From Piper betle (Eukaryota > Streptophyta > Magnoliopsida > Piperales > Piperaceae): DNA of 64,000 bases. The position numbers and the translations under genes are program-made. Location: NCBI GenBank assembly GCA_033002965.1, contig JAURVB010009451.1:22956-86955 (forward strand). The letters run 5' to 3'. Under the pieces are notes generated by a model. The model ran no database searches. It was not told where the DNA came from and saw only the letters and a list, made by a program, of their open reading frames with translations. Positions 12,901-25,169 of this stretch are shown here, piece after piece (position 1 is the stretch's first letter; every line of letters begins with the position of its first letter).

Positions 12901-14390
12901 AGCTCTGGCGAGATCTAAATACGGGGACTTTCTCCCTACATAGTTGGTTTTTCTTTATCTTGTTTAAACAAAAACACAAGTTGATTTGATTTTGGCAAGG
13001 TTAAGAATTTGGTCACCACTCATCATTTAAAGTTTCCATTTGACAGGCTCGACTCAAAATCCGCGCAAATAAAACATGATGTATAAAAATAAATAAAATA
13101 AGGTTATGGCCCTAATTGGTTATACTTTATAACAACGGTCGAGGAGGAATACTTGATTAGCCTTGAAACGGTGAATAAAGAGGATGCAACCAGTTAGAGG
13201 TCAAAACTCTTAAAGTGTTTGAGAAGTGGACTATACGAGACAATAACTGGAGTAGAGGGGCCCATAATGTGCAGCAATTTGAGTGGATTGGACTCTTTAA
13301 ATGGACCCACCCCCTTGGGTAACATCCTAAAAACTTTGCTTATGTACATGAATTTGTATAAGTGAGACCCACCCATAGCCCCGTCTCAGGTATGGAACCA
13401 CCCGCACCACCTTGGGTGCGTATATCACGTTGGAAAAAAATAACAAATGCTAGTGTTGTAGTTTTGGATGACTTGCAGCTTGGCTTTGGAATAGGTAGGA
13501 GACACCAGCCGACATTGGGAGTTGCAGCACTCACACATGTATGCCAAAAGTCCGATTTGCAGCTCTTTTCGACCAACAAAAAATTATTATTCGAGGGCAC
13601 AACTAACAATTATTCATCCACTTTTTTTTTAAGAGCAAGCTATTAAAGCTTATTTATAAGGCTTTAAGTTAGAACACTTATAAATTTAAGGTTATTAAGT
13701 CCTTTTCGTACGGGTGATCCGACATGGTTTAGGTTTGGCTCACCCTAGTGGTTCGGGTTGTATCAACAGGTCAAGTTTGGCTCGCCCCAATAATTCAGCT
13801 TGGCTTTCTTCTATAAATAGTCTCACCCTTTGAACGGGTTCATTTAAAAGTTATCCACTTTCTCGTTTATTTATAAAAGATATATAGTACTTTATCTTGT
13901 AACGTGTACAAGTTATTATATTAATTTGTTTATAATACAAAAATTATCTTTAAAGATTTTAATTATTCTTTTTATATTACAAGTTTTAATTTATGATGTT
14001 TATTCTATAATTTTATTTTTAGTAGTTGATAAGTGACAACGAATTATTTAAAAAGCAAGAGTGCATTGATATAATTCTCATTCTTTTATTTTACATCGCA
14101 TAAACTCTTAATAAGTGAGGCAACAACTTCTTTTTTTCTCGAACTTACATGAAAGGTCACCGGTATTCTATAATTTTATACAAATAAGTGTTTATTATTA
14201 ATTAATAAATTTTAATTTGAGAGTATCATTATAAATATATAAAAAATTATTAATATTTTTAAAATTTCTAATTTACATAAAATTATAGTCTACTGGTTAC
14301 TTAAAAATAAATAACAAAAATAATAATTCCTTGCTTTCAGGTAAGGTTTTTGGCACTTCTGGCGAATGAAGTTGGAGTGAGGAGGAGAGG
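12901..14390. other. Likely gypsy LTR remnant and AT-rich PPR upstream region
   Basis: About 13195-13345 (AATAACTGGAGTAGAGGGGC and a following GGGTAACATCC) resembles LTR-like sequence downstream of the gypsy integrase. This is low-confidence. The rest is AT-rich with no gene seen. The promoter of the PPR gene should lie in the last few hundred bases, but no clear TATA box is placed. Confidence 0.35.
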
Positions 14391-16271
14391 TTGGATTTTG
14401 ATAAGACTCTCTTCCTCGCCACTTCCCTCTCCTCCTCGCCACCTCCTCCTTCCACCCCATCTCCGCCGTCGCCGCCGACGCCGACGCCGACGACGCATCC
14501 TTCAAAAAGTCCTTGTGGGTCAACCCCGCCAGGCCCCGCGCCGCCCGCTACGTCTCCTTCTACGCCGTCGCCCTGTCCCTCACCGCCTGAGGCCCGGACT
14601 CAGCCGCTTCACCGCCGCACACGCCCGCCTTGGTGACAACCCCCTCGAGCAGGACGCCTTCATCGTCGTCAACAACTACGACGACCCCGACACCGCCCTG
14701 CTCGCGCTCCGGTGGTTTCAGTCCAAGTTCCGGCCCGTGAATGAGACCCTCCTTTACAACGTCACCCTCAAGGTCACCAAAAAGGGCCGGAACTGGGACA
14801 TGGGCGAGTCCTTGTTTCTGGAGATGGTTGATAGAAACATTAGAGCTGATAACATCACATTTTCCACGATCATTAGCAGCGAGAGATTGTGCCCGCTGCC
14901 GGATAAGGCCGTGGAGTGGATCGAAACGATGCCGGAGTTTGGGTGCAGTCCCGATGATATCACCTATTCGGTGATGATCGAATGCGGACATGGCGTTGAG
15001 CTTGTACGACCGAGCTCCGATGGAGAAATGGCGGCTTGATTCGGTGTCGTTCTCGACTATGATTCATGTTTATAGCTCCGGCGGGAATTTTGATGGTGCC
15101 CTCAATGTGTATGAAGAAATGAAGGCTTTGAAGGTGAAGCCGAATTTGGTGACTTACAGCACTTTGCTTGATGCTATGGGGAGAGCTGGGAGGCCGTGGC
15201 AGGTCAAGGCCATCTACAAGGTGATGAGGGATAGTGGGTTGGAGGCGAATTGGCCGACCTATGCTGCATTGTTGAGAGCTTATGGCAGAGCTCGGTACCC
15301 GGCGGATGCTCTGGGTGCTTATAGGGAGATGAAGGAGAAGGGGATGAATATGAATGTGATTTTGTATAATACGTTGTTGGCCATGTGTGCTGATATTGGG
15401 TATGTGGATGAGTCTGTGAGGCTGTTTGAGGAAATGGAGGGGTCGGATGATTGTAAGCCTGATAGTTGGAGATTTTCGTCGTTGATTACGATTTATTCTT
15501 GTAGTGGTCTGGTTTCTGAAGCAGAAGTGGTTTTGAAGAAGATGTTGGAGGCTGGTTTTGAGCCCAAGATATTCATCTTGACTTCGCTGATCCAGTGTTA
15601 TGGGAAGGCAAAGCGAACTGGTGATGTGGTGGCTACATTTAACCTGCTGTTGGATCTGGGGATCACTCCGGATGATAGGTTTTGTGGGTGTTTGTTGAAT
15701 GTGATGACTCCAACGCGGAAAAAAGAGCTTGGGAAGTTGGTTGCTTGTGTTCTCTGGTGAAGTTGCTGATAACTGCCGATATTGATGTTGGAGTTTTCCG
15801 GGCCAAGGAATTGTTTGGCAATGTCAGTAATGATGTAATGAAGGCGTACTTGAATTGCTTGATTGATCTGTGTGTTAATCTGGATTTCCTGGAGAAGGCT
15901 TGTGAGCTGTTGGACCTGGGAATTGAACTTGACTTGTACTCAACAATACAGACCAAAACTCCTACCCAATGGTCCCTGCACCTCAGGTGTCTCTCACTTG
16001 GAGCTGCTTTAAATGTTCTCCACATATGGGATGAATGACCTGTCCAAAGCTATGGAGGATGGAGATGAGTTGCCCCCATTGCTTGGCATCCACACTGGCC
16101 ATGGCAAACACAGATATTCAGAAAATGGATTGGCAACTGTGTTTGAATCTCACCTGAGGGAATTAATAGGCCCCCTTCGATGAAGCTCCAGATAAATTGG
16201 GATGGTTTCTGACAACTAAGGTTGCAGCCACATCATGGGTAGAAAATCAAGGAGGAAGTCTGAAGAACTAG
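14391..16271 (+). CDS. PPR protein with C-terminal SMR domain, frame-disrupted (SVR7/At4g16390-like)
   Basis: Relative of the chloroplast PPR-SMR protein SVR7, which acts in plastid RNA metabolism. Recognisable pieces in order: SLWVNPARPRAARYVSFYAV (14510 on); LGDNPLEQDAFIVVNN and ALLALRWFQSKFRP; PPR repeats from LLYNVTLKV onward, including YSTLLDAMGRAGRPWQ, YAALLRAYGRARYPADAL and FSSLITIYSCSGLVSEAE; NCLIDLCVNLDFLEKACELL; then SMR with TGHGKHRYSENGLATVF, ending at the TAG at 16269. At least five breaks are seen: one lost base near 14588; about 20 nt missing near 14985 (after MIE, before MALSLYDRA); about 22-25 nt missing near 15750; an extra G near 16028; an extra G near 16172. No clean ATG is found at the 5' end. 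Two multi-base deletions make true pseudogenisation more plausible here than in the other genes. GC content is very high at the 5' end and drops downstream. Confidence 0.8.
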
Positions 16272-17758
16272 TTACTGCATAAGATAGGAATTTTCATGTG
16301 TATTGGCCCCTCATTATATCCGGGTATTAAGTTTCCCGTTCTCCAAATTTTGTGCAAGTAATAATATTTAGATAACAGATGGTTTGTCACATAAGCCATG
16401 AACATGCGGTTTCATTGAAGGACACTAGAAGGAAGAATTAGCATAAAACAAAAATCTTCAATGTCTGTAAATTATTACCTATGTGGATGTTCATTCCTTT
16501 TCTTCTAGTATGCGTGAAAACATCCTGTTATAAGTATTATTTGTTGAAACATGTTCTTTTTCTTCATCAATTTCTTTGTTGTGCTAATTAGCTAAGCATG
16601 AGTCAACAGCTTACTTCGATATTACGTTTGATGAAGAGCTTGTCTCTTTTTATCAATCATAGCTTGTTCTTGGAGTTGTCAATATGGTAGCAGTCATATT
16701 CCTTTATGGAAATGAGGCGTGCACTCCTTAGGTGTAGATTTTCAACTTAAAATATGAAGACATAGTTGGCTCAAAAGGAAGAAAGAATGTGGATTTAAAG
16801 GTGCATAGCGTCAGGATTGGATTCAACAATTTATCTATTCAATGATGCTGTTTCTTGAAAGTCAGAGAGAACATATCTTCTTTGCCTAAAATATTTGAAC
16901 CACCACCTAGGACAATGTCCTTTTAGTGGGAAAATGATTCTGTTTTGTTAACGTTTCTTCACCATTACACTAATGAAAAAACTGCCAAATGTTAATAACT
17001 TGATGTTTAAGATTGATTCTTCCCTGGGTTGATTCTTAGCCGCAGATTTACCATTGACAATTGAGTCTAACATATCACCTTGAGGGTATGAAGTCTTTGC
17101 ATCGTACCCTCAAATGGGACAGGTATCAATCAACTCATTGATTATGACTCCAGAGAACAGAAAAAAAGACTCAAACTTTGCTTGAAACTCTATTTGATTT
17201 CTCGTTTGTTTGGTGAATAGCATATACTGTGAACCTTTTTAGCTGAGTTAATCTCATCTTTTTCCTTCTTGAAAGGTTGCATCTATACTGGTTATACCAT
17301 TTGTGTTTTGACTGTGCTGTTAAAGACTTCTGTAATACCCATTCGTTTGCAAAATCATTTTGTTTTGCTCTCCAATCTAAGTGAGAACAAATATATGAGA
17401 TGGTGATGATGCTAGTGACTAAGTTGTACAGCTTCCCCTGGTTTCCTATAAACTGCAAAACTAGTCAATATTTGCCGCCTACTCTACTCACCTTTTGAAA
17501 GCAATGGCACCATGCAACTTGTTGCCAATAATTGCCATCACTTGTTGAAATCCTGATCTTACCTTACAGCATCAAATTGAAATATCGAATCTCTAGAATA
17601 GTAGAAGCCAAGAAATTATAATATTGAGAACTTCCATTCTCATTGCATCAGGAACTGAAACCATACCAAGTAGAACAAGGAGAAGTTCAATTCTCCATTA
17701 CAACAAGAAGCTCCATCAAAGCTTCCCAAACCAATGCATCAAACAAACTAACATAACA
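16272..17758. other. Convergent spacer between PPR-SMR and serine acetyltransferase
   Basis: AT-rich. It should contain both 3' UTRs. No exon, RNA gene or repeat is recognised. Confidence 0.45.
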
Positions 17759-18748
17759 TTATATAACATAATCAAAGCAATGGTCCACATAAGAAGTATG
17801 GTCCATGGTAGAGCTTGCTATACTCCCAAGCTTGATGGGGTTGGCCTTCCCGCCAACCAACCTCGCCGGATTCCCCACCGCTGTTGTAAACGCTGGCACC
17901 TCCTTCAACACCACAGACCCGGCACCGATCTTCGCCCCATCCCCAATCCTCACATTCCCCAGAATCTGAGTCCCGGCCCCCACCAGCACCCCACTCCCAA
18001 TCTTCGGATGCCGGTCGCCGGAAACCTTTCCAGTGCCACCCAAAGTCACATTATGCAATATCGACACGTTGTCACCAATCACGGCTGTCTCCCCGACCAC
18101 CACCCCAGTGGCGTGATCGAGCAGTATGCCAACGCCAACGGTGGCGCCGGGGTGGATGTCAACGGCAAACACCTCCGACACCCTATTCTGTATCAACAAG
18201 GCCATGGCCCGCCGGCCCGAGAGCCATAGTTTGTTGGCCACGCGGTGGGCTTGGACGGCGAGGAAGCCCTTATAATGGAGGAGGCAATGGACCAAGCTGA
18301 CGCAGGCGGGGTCTCTCTCCCGCGCGGCCATGAGGTCGGCCTTTACCGCCTCCATAACCGAATTGTTATTGGCGAAAGCCGGTGCAAAGATAGAGTAGAG
18401 GACGTCGGAGGAGAGGCATCGGCCGGACAGCCGTTGAGCGAGCAGATTTGCCAAAGCCGACGAGAGGGAGTCGAAGGATAGGATGGAGGAGGTGTAGTAG
18501 GTTCGCAAGATAGGCTCCTCCTCCATGTCCGATCGAGCTTCCTCTATTATTAGCAACCATAGCCTATCTTCTTCTTGGTCATGGTCTTGTTCTTGTTGTT
18601 CTTGCTTCTTAGCCGGCCTGGGCTCGACGACGTCGATGCATGAACCGGCGGCGTCGTAGCAGGTCCGGCCAGAGATGGATGACCTGAAGCACGTCTTGTA
18701 GACGCAATTGCCGATCTGGGTCCTCGCGTTCTCGACGCAGGCAGGCAT
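17759..18748 (-). CDS. Serine O-acetyltransferase, cytosolic SERAT1-like
   Basis: Makes O-acetylserine from serine and acetyl-CoA, the committed step of cysteine synthesis. Intact single exon, 329 aa from the ATG at 18748 (MPACVENARTQIGNC). The N-terminal helical domain carries EEARSDMEEEPIL and KADLMAARERDPACVS-VHCLLHYKGFLA. The left-handed beta-helix hexapeptide domain carries NRVSEVFAVDIHPGA, LLDHATGVVVGETAVIGDN with the catalytic His, GGTGKVSGDRHPKIG and VGNPARLVGG. The C-terminus ends DYVI; the terminal Ile docks into O-acetylserine(thiol)lyase in the cysteine synthase complex. An acidic Gln/Glu-rich stretch (QEQQEQDHDQEED) is peculiar to this copy. The frame stays open for 70 further codons to an ATG at 18958, but the TATA box at 18917-18925 lies inside that extension, so the shorter start is preferred. 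Confidence 0.93.
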   Translation of the reverse strand: MPACVENARTQIGNCVYKTCFRSSISGRTCYDAAGSCIDVVEPRPAKKQEQQEQDHDQEEDRLWLLIIEEARSDMEEEPILRTYYTSSILSFDSLSSALANLLAQRLSGRCLSSDVLYSIFAPAFANNNSVMEAVKADLMAARERDPACVSLVHCLLHYKGFLAVQAHRVANKLWLSGRRAMALLIQNRVSEVFAVDIHPGATVGVGILLDHATGVVVGETAVIGDNVSILHNVTLGGTGKVSGDRHPKIGSGVLVGAGTQILGNVRIGDGAKIGAGSVVLKEVPAFTTAVGNPARLVGGKANPIKLGSIASSTMDHTSYVDHCFDYVI

Positions 18749-18916
18749 TCCCGGCGTCAACACCCCCTTGCAAGCTTCAACCTTCAATTCGTTGTATAAA
18801 TGATTTGTATCAATGACGAAAATATTACAAGATCTTGAATATGGGCATGGGCAAGTGGAGATGAAGGAGACTGGATGGTTGAAGACGTGTGGATTGGGAG
18901 CAGGTGTGTACATATG

Positions 18917-18925
18917 TATATATAG
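18917..18925 (-). promoter_or_regulatory. TATA box of the serine acetyltransferase gene
   Basis: On the minus strand it reads CTATATATA, about 170 bases upstream of the preferred ATG at 18748. It argues against use of the upstream in-frame ATG at 18958. Confidence 0.55.
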
Positions 18926-19500
18926 GTGAAGCGGCCGACGTGGGTCTTGACTGAACATTCATGGAAAATCCTTGGGAGGGGCACTGCATATTACGTGTAC
19001 ATATATAATTATCACAGTAATATGTAGATATCAGTATGGTAGATGAATAAGATTACATATGAATGAATGGTTATGGTAGCAGGATGATATATGCCGATTT
19101 TTATTGTGATGTGGAAGTGAAGAAAGAAATAAAAAAGGGGGGGGAGAAAGATGCTTGAATCTTCCACAAGGTGGTGAACGGGGGACAGAAAATGGCTAGG
19201 GATCTGTGCAATTGGCGGTTGGGATATTGTGTGTTGTGGGGTTTGGTGAAGACGAAGGGATGCTGCTTGAAAGTGCGGCCCAGATTGTGCATGTTCAAAA
19301 TTCATTAATAGTTTTTGTTTTATAAATTATAATAATTATTTTTGAAACCGTTAATGATTAATTGATTTTTAAGATTATTTATCATAATTGACTTTTGTAG
19401 CTTCATTAACTATGAAAAGCCAACATATAATTAATTTTTCACCATTCACCTTCAATACATTTATTACTGGATTTTAATTTTAATGAAACTGTGATAGTAT
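18926..19500. other. Upstream region of serine acetyltransferase
   Basis: Promoter-side sequence on the minus strand, with a run of eight G at about 19137-19145. No gene is seen. Confidence 0.4.
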
Positions 19501-20694
19501 CATATTTAGTTTGGCCCAATTCTTTTTTCTTTTAAAAAAAAGTTTAGCCCCATTTTGCAGCAATTGAAACCCAACTTTTATGCTTTCATCGGCGTCAGGT
19601 ACTTGTGGCTTCTGACAAGAAAATAATGAAAATCAAGTGAGACAATTCTGATTTTAAAAATTGATTTTAAATAATAATTACTAATAATAATAATAATAAT
19701 AATAATAATGTATTGTGCTCATAAAATGGTACAGATTTCCGTCAAATTAAAATTGACAGGATCAATTCCACAATTTATTTATCGAGCTTTTAACTAAACA
19801 AAGGAAAAATTCAATACTATCATATATAGAGAAAATCTAGTATAATTATCAAAATGGAGGGAAAATTATTGTGAATTATCTTTAATGCCCTTATAATTTT
19901 CATTTTTAAAATTCGTGCCGGCGCCGCCAGGCGGCTGTCAAGATTTGGCTTATCGTAATTTTCACTTACTGAATTATCATAATTAATTTATTGAATTTTT
20001 AATTACTTTTTAATTAATATAATTTAAAATTATTGATAAAACATGAACCTTACGTAGAGAGAGAGGAGTAAGCTGCCCAATAAATTTATCTATTTTATTT
20101 CATATTTAGTTTGGCCCAATTCTTTTTTCTTTTAAAAAAAAGTTTAGCCCCATTTTGCAGCAATTGAAACCCAACTTTTATGCTTTTATCGGCGTCAGGT
20201 ACTTGTGGCATCTGACAAGAAAATAATGAAAATCAAGTGAGACAATTCTGATTTTAAAAATTGATTTTAAATAATAATTACTAATAATAATAATAATAAT
20301 AATAATGTATTGTGCTCATAAAATGGTACAGATTTCCGTCAAATTAAAATTGACAGGATCAATTCCACAATTTATTTATCGAGCTTTTAACTAAACAAAG
20401 GAAAAATTCAATATTACCATATACGTAGAAAATCTAGTATAATTATCAAAATGGAGGGAAAATTATTGTGAATTATCTTTAATACCCTTATAATTTTCAT
20501 TTTTAAAATACGTGCCGGCGCCGCCAGGCGGCTGTCAAGATTGGGTTTATCGTAATTTTCACTTACTGAATTATCATAATTAATTTATTGAATTTTTAAT
20601 TACTTTTTAATTAATATAATTTAAAATTATTGATAAAACAAGAACCTTACGTAGAGAGAGAGGAGTAAGCTGCACAAGGAAGTGTAAATTTATC
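19501..20694. repeat. Tandem duplication of about 600 bp (2 copies)
   Basis: CATATTTAGTTTGGCCCAAT starts at 19501 and again at exactly 20101. The copies stay near-identical to about 20100 and 20694. Each contains a (TAA)n microsatellite (copy 1 one or two units longer), a GTGCCGGCGCCGCCAGGCGG block and an AGAGAGAGAGGAGTAAGCTGC end. High identity implies a recent event. No coding content is seen. Confidence 0.92.
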
Positions 20695-23070
20695 TATTAT
20701 ATTGTGAGGTGTTGAATGAAAGTATCCCAGGCAAGCGAAAGCTGAACACGGTTATTTATTTAGTTCTTGGACGTTGACGTCATCGCTTTCGTTGCTTGTC
20801 AACATCTTCTTGTGCAAGTAGCTTCCTTCTTCTACCACCTTCCGATCAATTCTTGACTGACCACCTCCGTTTTCTTCCTTTCTTTCTTTAAAGTCCAGAG
20901 TGACAATGACTCTGCTGCTACTTTGCTTTATGGTGGCGAGTTGGGCCAGTGCTTAGCAAACAAATGAGTTTGTGGTATATTTATGAACCCTCACCTGTAT
21001 TATTTATATCAGTGTCGTGTCTGTTTCTGAGGTTAACATCTGTGTTCTTGGGGGTATTCAAGTCCTTTTTAGTAAACTGGTCTAATAGAGAATAAGAACT
21101 TAAGGTGTTAATAGTTCAATTAAACTCGAATTTGTTCGATTTATGGCTCCATTTTGACTTGCTAGGTCAATATCTCCCAATAAGAAAAAACAATTAATTT
21201 TGTTGTAATTTTACCTATCTTGTTGTCTCCTTCCGTTCATTTGCACCCTAATCTTTACCATATTGTCATCTCTTTTTCATAACTCAACTTTATGAGTTTG
21301 GTAGTACATCTAAAGTCTCTTTATAAAACAACAAAAAAAAGAAAATCGAAAGTGGATCCCTTGAAGTGATTTTGTTAAACTAGCTTAAGCTGCAATGCAC
21401 GGTTGGCCGCCTGTGGCCAAATATGGTCAGGTGCGGTTGCATTGGCCAGCCACCTCAGACTAACGCGATCAAGCATTTTTTAAAAAATTATCAATAATAT
21501 ATTTTTTAAACTGGTCGGCTACTATAAGGGCAACTAAATTCGACAACTTCAAACTAGATCTGGCATGAGTGACCACGTCGTTGCCGGTCATTTAAAAAAA
21601 GTTAAATACTTTTTCGTTGTCGGCCAGAGGGGCGACTAGATTTGATTACCCTATGCCAAGGTTGGCCGACACTATAACAGTAGCTAAGTTATATTTTTGT
21701 AAAAAAAAAGCTAAATCCCCTTTAGGGATATTAAAAACAATTCATAATTTTTTTTCTTTTTAGTAATTATACCTTATGACTATTGTCTAATAATATCAAA
21801 AATTTCCCCCTTTTATGATATAATTTTTTACCAAAAAAGAAATAATAGTTTTTAATAATACCATGTGGTTAGAAAATCAAGTTAAATTCCTAAAAAAAGG
21901 CAAAAAAATATGAATTATCTAAAATACCCTCGTTTAAAAATTTTAAATAAACTCACCAAACAAAAAGAAAAGTAATTAATATTTTTTTTTACAAAAGGGC
22001 TCCCAGCACTGCACGGGCCTTAGGCCTTCGAGTAGCCAGAACCACTACCTTGAGCCAGGCGGGCCATAAGGTGGCCCCAACCCTTTGTTAATTTTGTTTT
22101 TTCATAAAAAACAAAATCTTGCTAGTGACGGCGCGGGGCAGCCATATCTGCCTGCCGCCGGCTGCTAGGTCTCTTAAAAAGAAAAAAGAAATTATTTTTA
22201 AGTGAGATGACAGTTAAATTATTATAATAGTTTTTTTTCTGATAATTATATTTAATTTTCTTTTAATAAAATGGATTTTTTTACTCTCGTCATTTTTTTT
22301 GCCTTCTCCTAAAATGACATTAGTTTTGGCCTTACAAATCCCTGTGTTCTTTTCTGATAGCTTATTTAAAACTCTTCGCTTTCATCTTTTACTCACACAA
22401 AAATCTCTCCACCGTCGTGTCCTTCCTTTCTTACTTGCTCAAAATTTATCATTTTCATCTCCTACTCGCCCAAAACTTAATATTAACTAATATTTGTATA
22501 TAATTGTTTAAAACATATGATTTTAACTAATTAAATATTTAAAACACGTGTTGTTAAACTAATTAAATATAAATGTTTAAAATTTAATTTAAAAATTTCT
22601 TCATATAATTTTTTCTATTGAGAATTTCAAGTTGATTTCAACTAGGAAGATATTTTAAAATATATTTGGAAAAAAGTGTTTACAATTATTTACTTATATT
22701 TACATTTAAATACCTTTATATTTCTTCATATATTATTAATTAAATTAAAATATATTACATGTTGAACATAACATTGAGAAGTTATTTTAGTGATTAATAA
22801 TTAAGGGTCACTTGGAAGTTTGAATCTTTTTTATGAAAAATAATTTATATTGGATAATTAATATAAATACTTAGCTTTGACCTTGATAAGATGATATATA
22901 TTTGTAAGGAATTTTTAACTAATAATTTGTAGATATTTTTTTACTATTTTTTAGATGGTATAATTATTATATATTTATTTATCAACTATATTTAAAAGGA
23001 ATTTTTTTATATTGTTTAATATTATTTATCTTTAATTTTATTTTTAGTAACATTTTAAGAAGTTTGTCAG
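20695..23070. other. Intergenic repeats, no gene seen
   Basis: AT-rich, with islands rich in GGCC-type words at about 21400-21690 and 22010-22170. These look like decayed transposon interiors. No family-specific reading frame is found. Confidence 0.4.
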
Positions 23071-23098
23071 GCCCGCGCGTTGCATGGGTAAAAGCTAG
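23071..23098 (+). mobile_element. Helitron-like 3' terminus (candidate)
   Basis: A GC-rich imperfect hairpin (CCCGCGCGTTGCATGGG) is followed six bases later by CTAG and then T. This matches the hairpin-plus-CTRR-then-T ending of plant Helitrons. No 5' TC end or Rep/helicase is identified, so only the terminus is claimed. Confidence 0.4.
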
Positions 23099-23100
23099 TA

Positions 23101-24623
23101 GATATATATATATATATATATATAATTTTGATCGATTAAATTTCAAGTAAAGTCTAAAATTTTATATTTTGAAATCCGGACTTCTGTAATATTTTACCTG
23201 TTTTTATTTGGGTATGCGTTGCAAGTATTAATAAAAGTAATGGGCTTAGGCACAAATATAATTTGGGTTTTGTACTTCTGGATTGGGCTTACGGAAAAGT
23301 ATGAAGTATAAATACTGATTAATCTATATAATCAGGATATTTTAATTAAATACGATGTCTATCTTCCCCCTACCGCAATAGTCACAATGTGCATTGAGTG
23401 TCGTGACAAATATTAAATCTCATCATAGTTTAGTATGACACGGCTATTTGTCATAACCTATAGTCCTCTCTCCCTTGGTATATATAGATATAAATATAGG
23501 GAGCAGTTGGTATGCGCGGCCCCTGATGGCAGCGTTCCAATGCTGCCATTTGTGGGCCGTTGGATCTGATCCAATGGCCTATAGCCATCCCCAAACCCCT
23601 ACCCTCACCAAAAATAATCTCACCTTCAGTTATTATTACGAAACATTCCAAAAAATAATAAAAAATATAGTAAAATACAATAAAATAAAATAATCGAGTT
23701 CTAATTGATTATTTTATTTTATGGTATTTTATTCTGTATTTTCATATTTTTTGAGATGTATTTCGTAACATTGACTCGAGTGAGGATGAAAATGGGCAGA
23801 GGTTGTAAAACCCACGATTCGAGTCAGGGTTTTATATTTAAAACCGGTCGATTCGGGAAGGCCGGGCAGGGTAGATCGGGGGCCTCATGACGGCGGGGGC
23901 AGGTGGGGCGGACGGCAGGGGTGAGTGGGATGGGCGGCGGGGGCAGGTGGGGCGAGAAGGCCGGGGGAGGGGAGCGTGGGTGGTAGTGGCTGCGGCGGTC
24001 GACGGTCGTCGCAGGTGGGGGGTGGGGGGGGGTTTGGGGATGGCTGTAGGCCGTTGGATCAGATCGAACGGCCCACAGATGGTCGTTGCGGGTGAGGGGG
24101 GCAGTGGCCGCCAATGGGGGGAGGGGGCGTTTGGGGATGGCTGTAGGGCGTTGGATCTGGTCCAACGGCCCACAAATGGCAGCATTGAAACGCTACCATT
24201 TGGGGGCAACACATACCAGCTGCCCCCTATATTTTTATCTATATATACAGAGAGAGAAAGGACTATAGGTTATGACAAATAGACGTGTCATTCTAAACTA
24301 TGATAAAATTTAATATTTGTCACGACACTCAATGCACATCGTGACTATTGCGGTAGCGGGGAAGATAGACATTGTATGTAATTAAAGTATCCTGATTATA
24401 TAGATTAATCAGTATTTATACTTCATACTTTTCCGTAAGCCCAATCCAGAAGTACAAACCCCAAATTATATTTGTGCCTAAGCCCATTACTCTTATCAAT
24501 ACTTGCAGCGCATACCCAAATAAAAACAGGTAAAATATCATAGAAGTCCAGATTTCAAAATATAAAATTTTAGACTTTACTTGAAATTTAATCGATCAAA
24601 ATTATATATATATATATATATAT
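23101..24623. mobile_element. Non-autonomous element with about 500-bp terminal inverted repeats (MULE-like)
   Basis: The left arm (about 23101-23600) reappears reverse-complemented at about 24130-24623. Shared landmarks include ATTTTGATCGATTAAATTTC, GGTATGCG, GCAATAGTCAC/GTGACTATTGC and a GGCCGTTGGATC motif. The outer ends lie in (AT)n tracts, so the target duplication is hidden. The interior holds a hairpin and a G-rich core (about 23870-24160). No transposase. Very long arms fit a Mutator-like or foldback element. Confidence 0.8.
23628..23770. repeat. Long AT-rich hairpin inside the inverted-repeat element
   Basis: A left arm beginning ATTACGAAACATTCCAAAAA and a right arm ending ATGTATTTCGTAAC pair over roughly 60 bp, with a short GAGTTCTAATT-type loop. 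Confidence 0.75.
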
Positions 24624-25169
24624 GGGTGTTTTAAATTTTAATATGAACTTATTATATTTTATTAGAAATTAAAAACTTTCTTTAAACTAATATATTTTAA
24701 ATTTTACAATTTTTTTAAAAAAAATTGTAAATATCATTCATTAAATGGAATGTACGGAAAAATTTTTTAAGAAAATTTGAAATTAAATTAAGAATTTTTA
24801 TGTTAATAAAATAAAAATTTATGAGTCAAATATATTTAAAATATAAAAATTTGCTATACACGAAATAAAATAGGAGATATGACTAAATGTAAAATAAAAG
24901 TACGAGATGTGGTTAATATAAGGTAGAAATTTAAATTTTTTGATACATGTGATATAAAACTTTAAAGCATAGTTATTTATGATATTTTTTCAAAAAACTC
25001 CTAAATTTTCATATAAATAAAAGGTCGAGAAAATGCATGCACGTGCCAAATTCCAAATTTTTCTCATATAAAAGTTTAATAAGGTGACTTTTTAAATTCT
25101 ATTTGTATTCTTTTATATAAAAGAGAATTTTATTGATATCAAGCAAAATATCTTCTTAAGAGTTTTAAG
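24624..25169. other. AT-rich spacer
   Basis: Strongly AT-rich with no gene seen. It could include the start of the copia 5' LTR, whose left boundary I cannot fix. Confidence 0.35.

Noticed and set aside
13340..13646. Overlapping frames of about 90 codons on both strands
   Set aside because: No family signature and no splice-joined continuation; likely retrotransposon LTR remnant.
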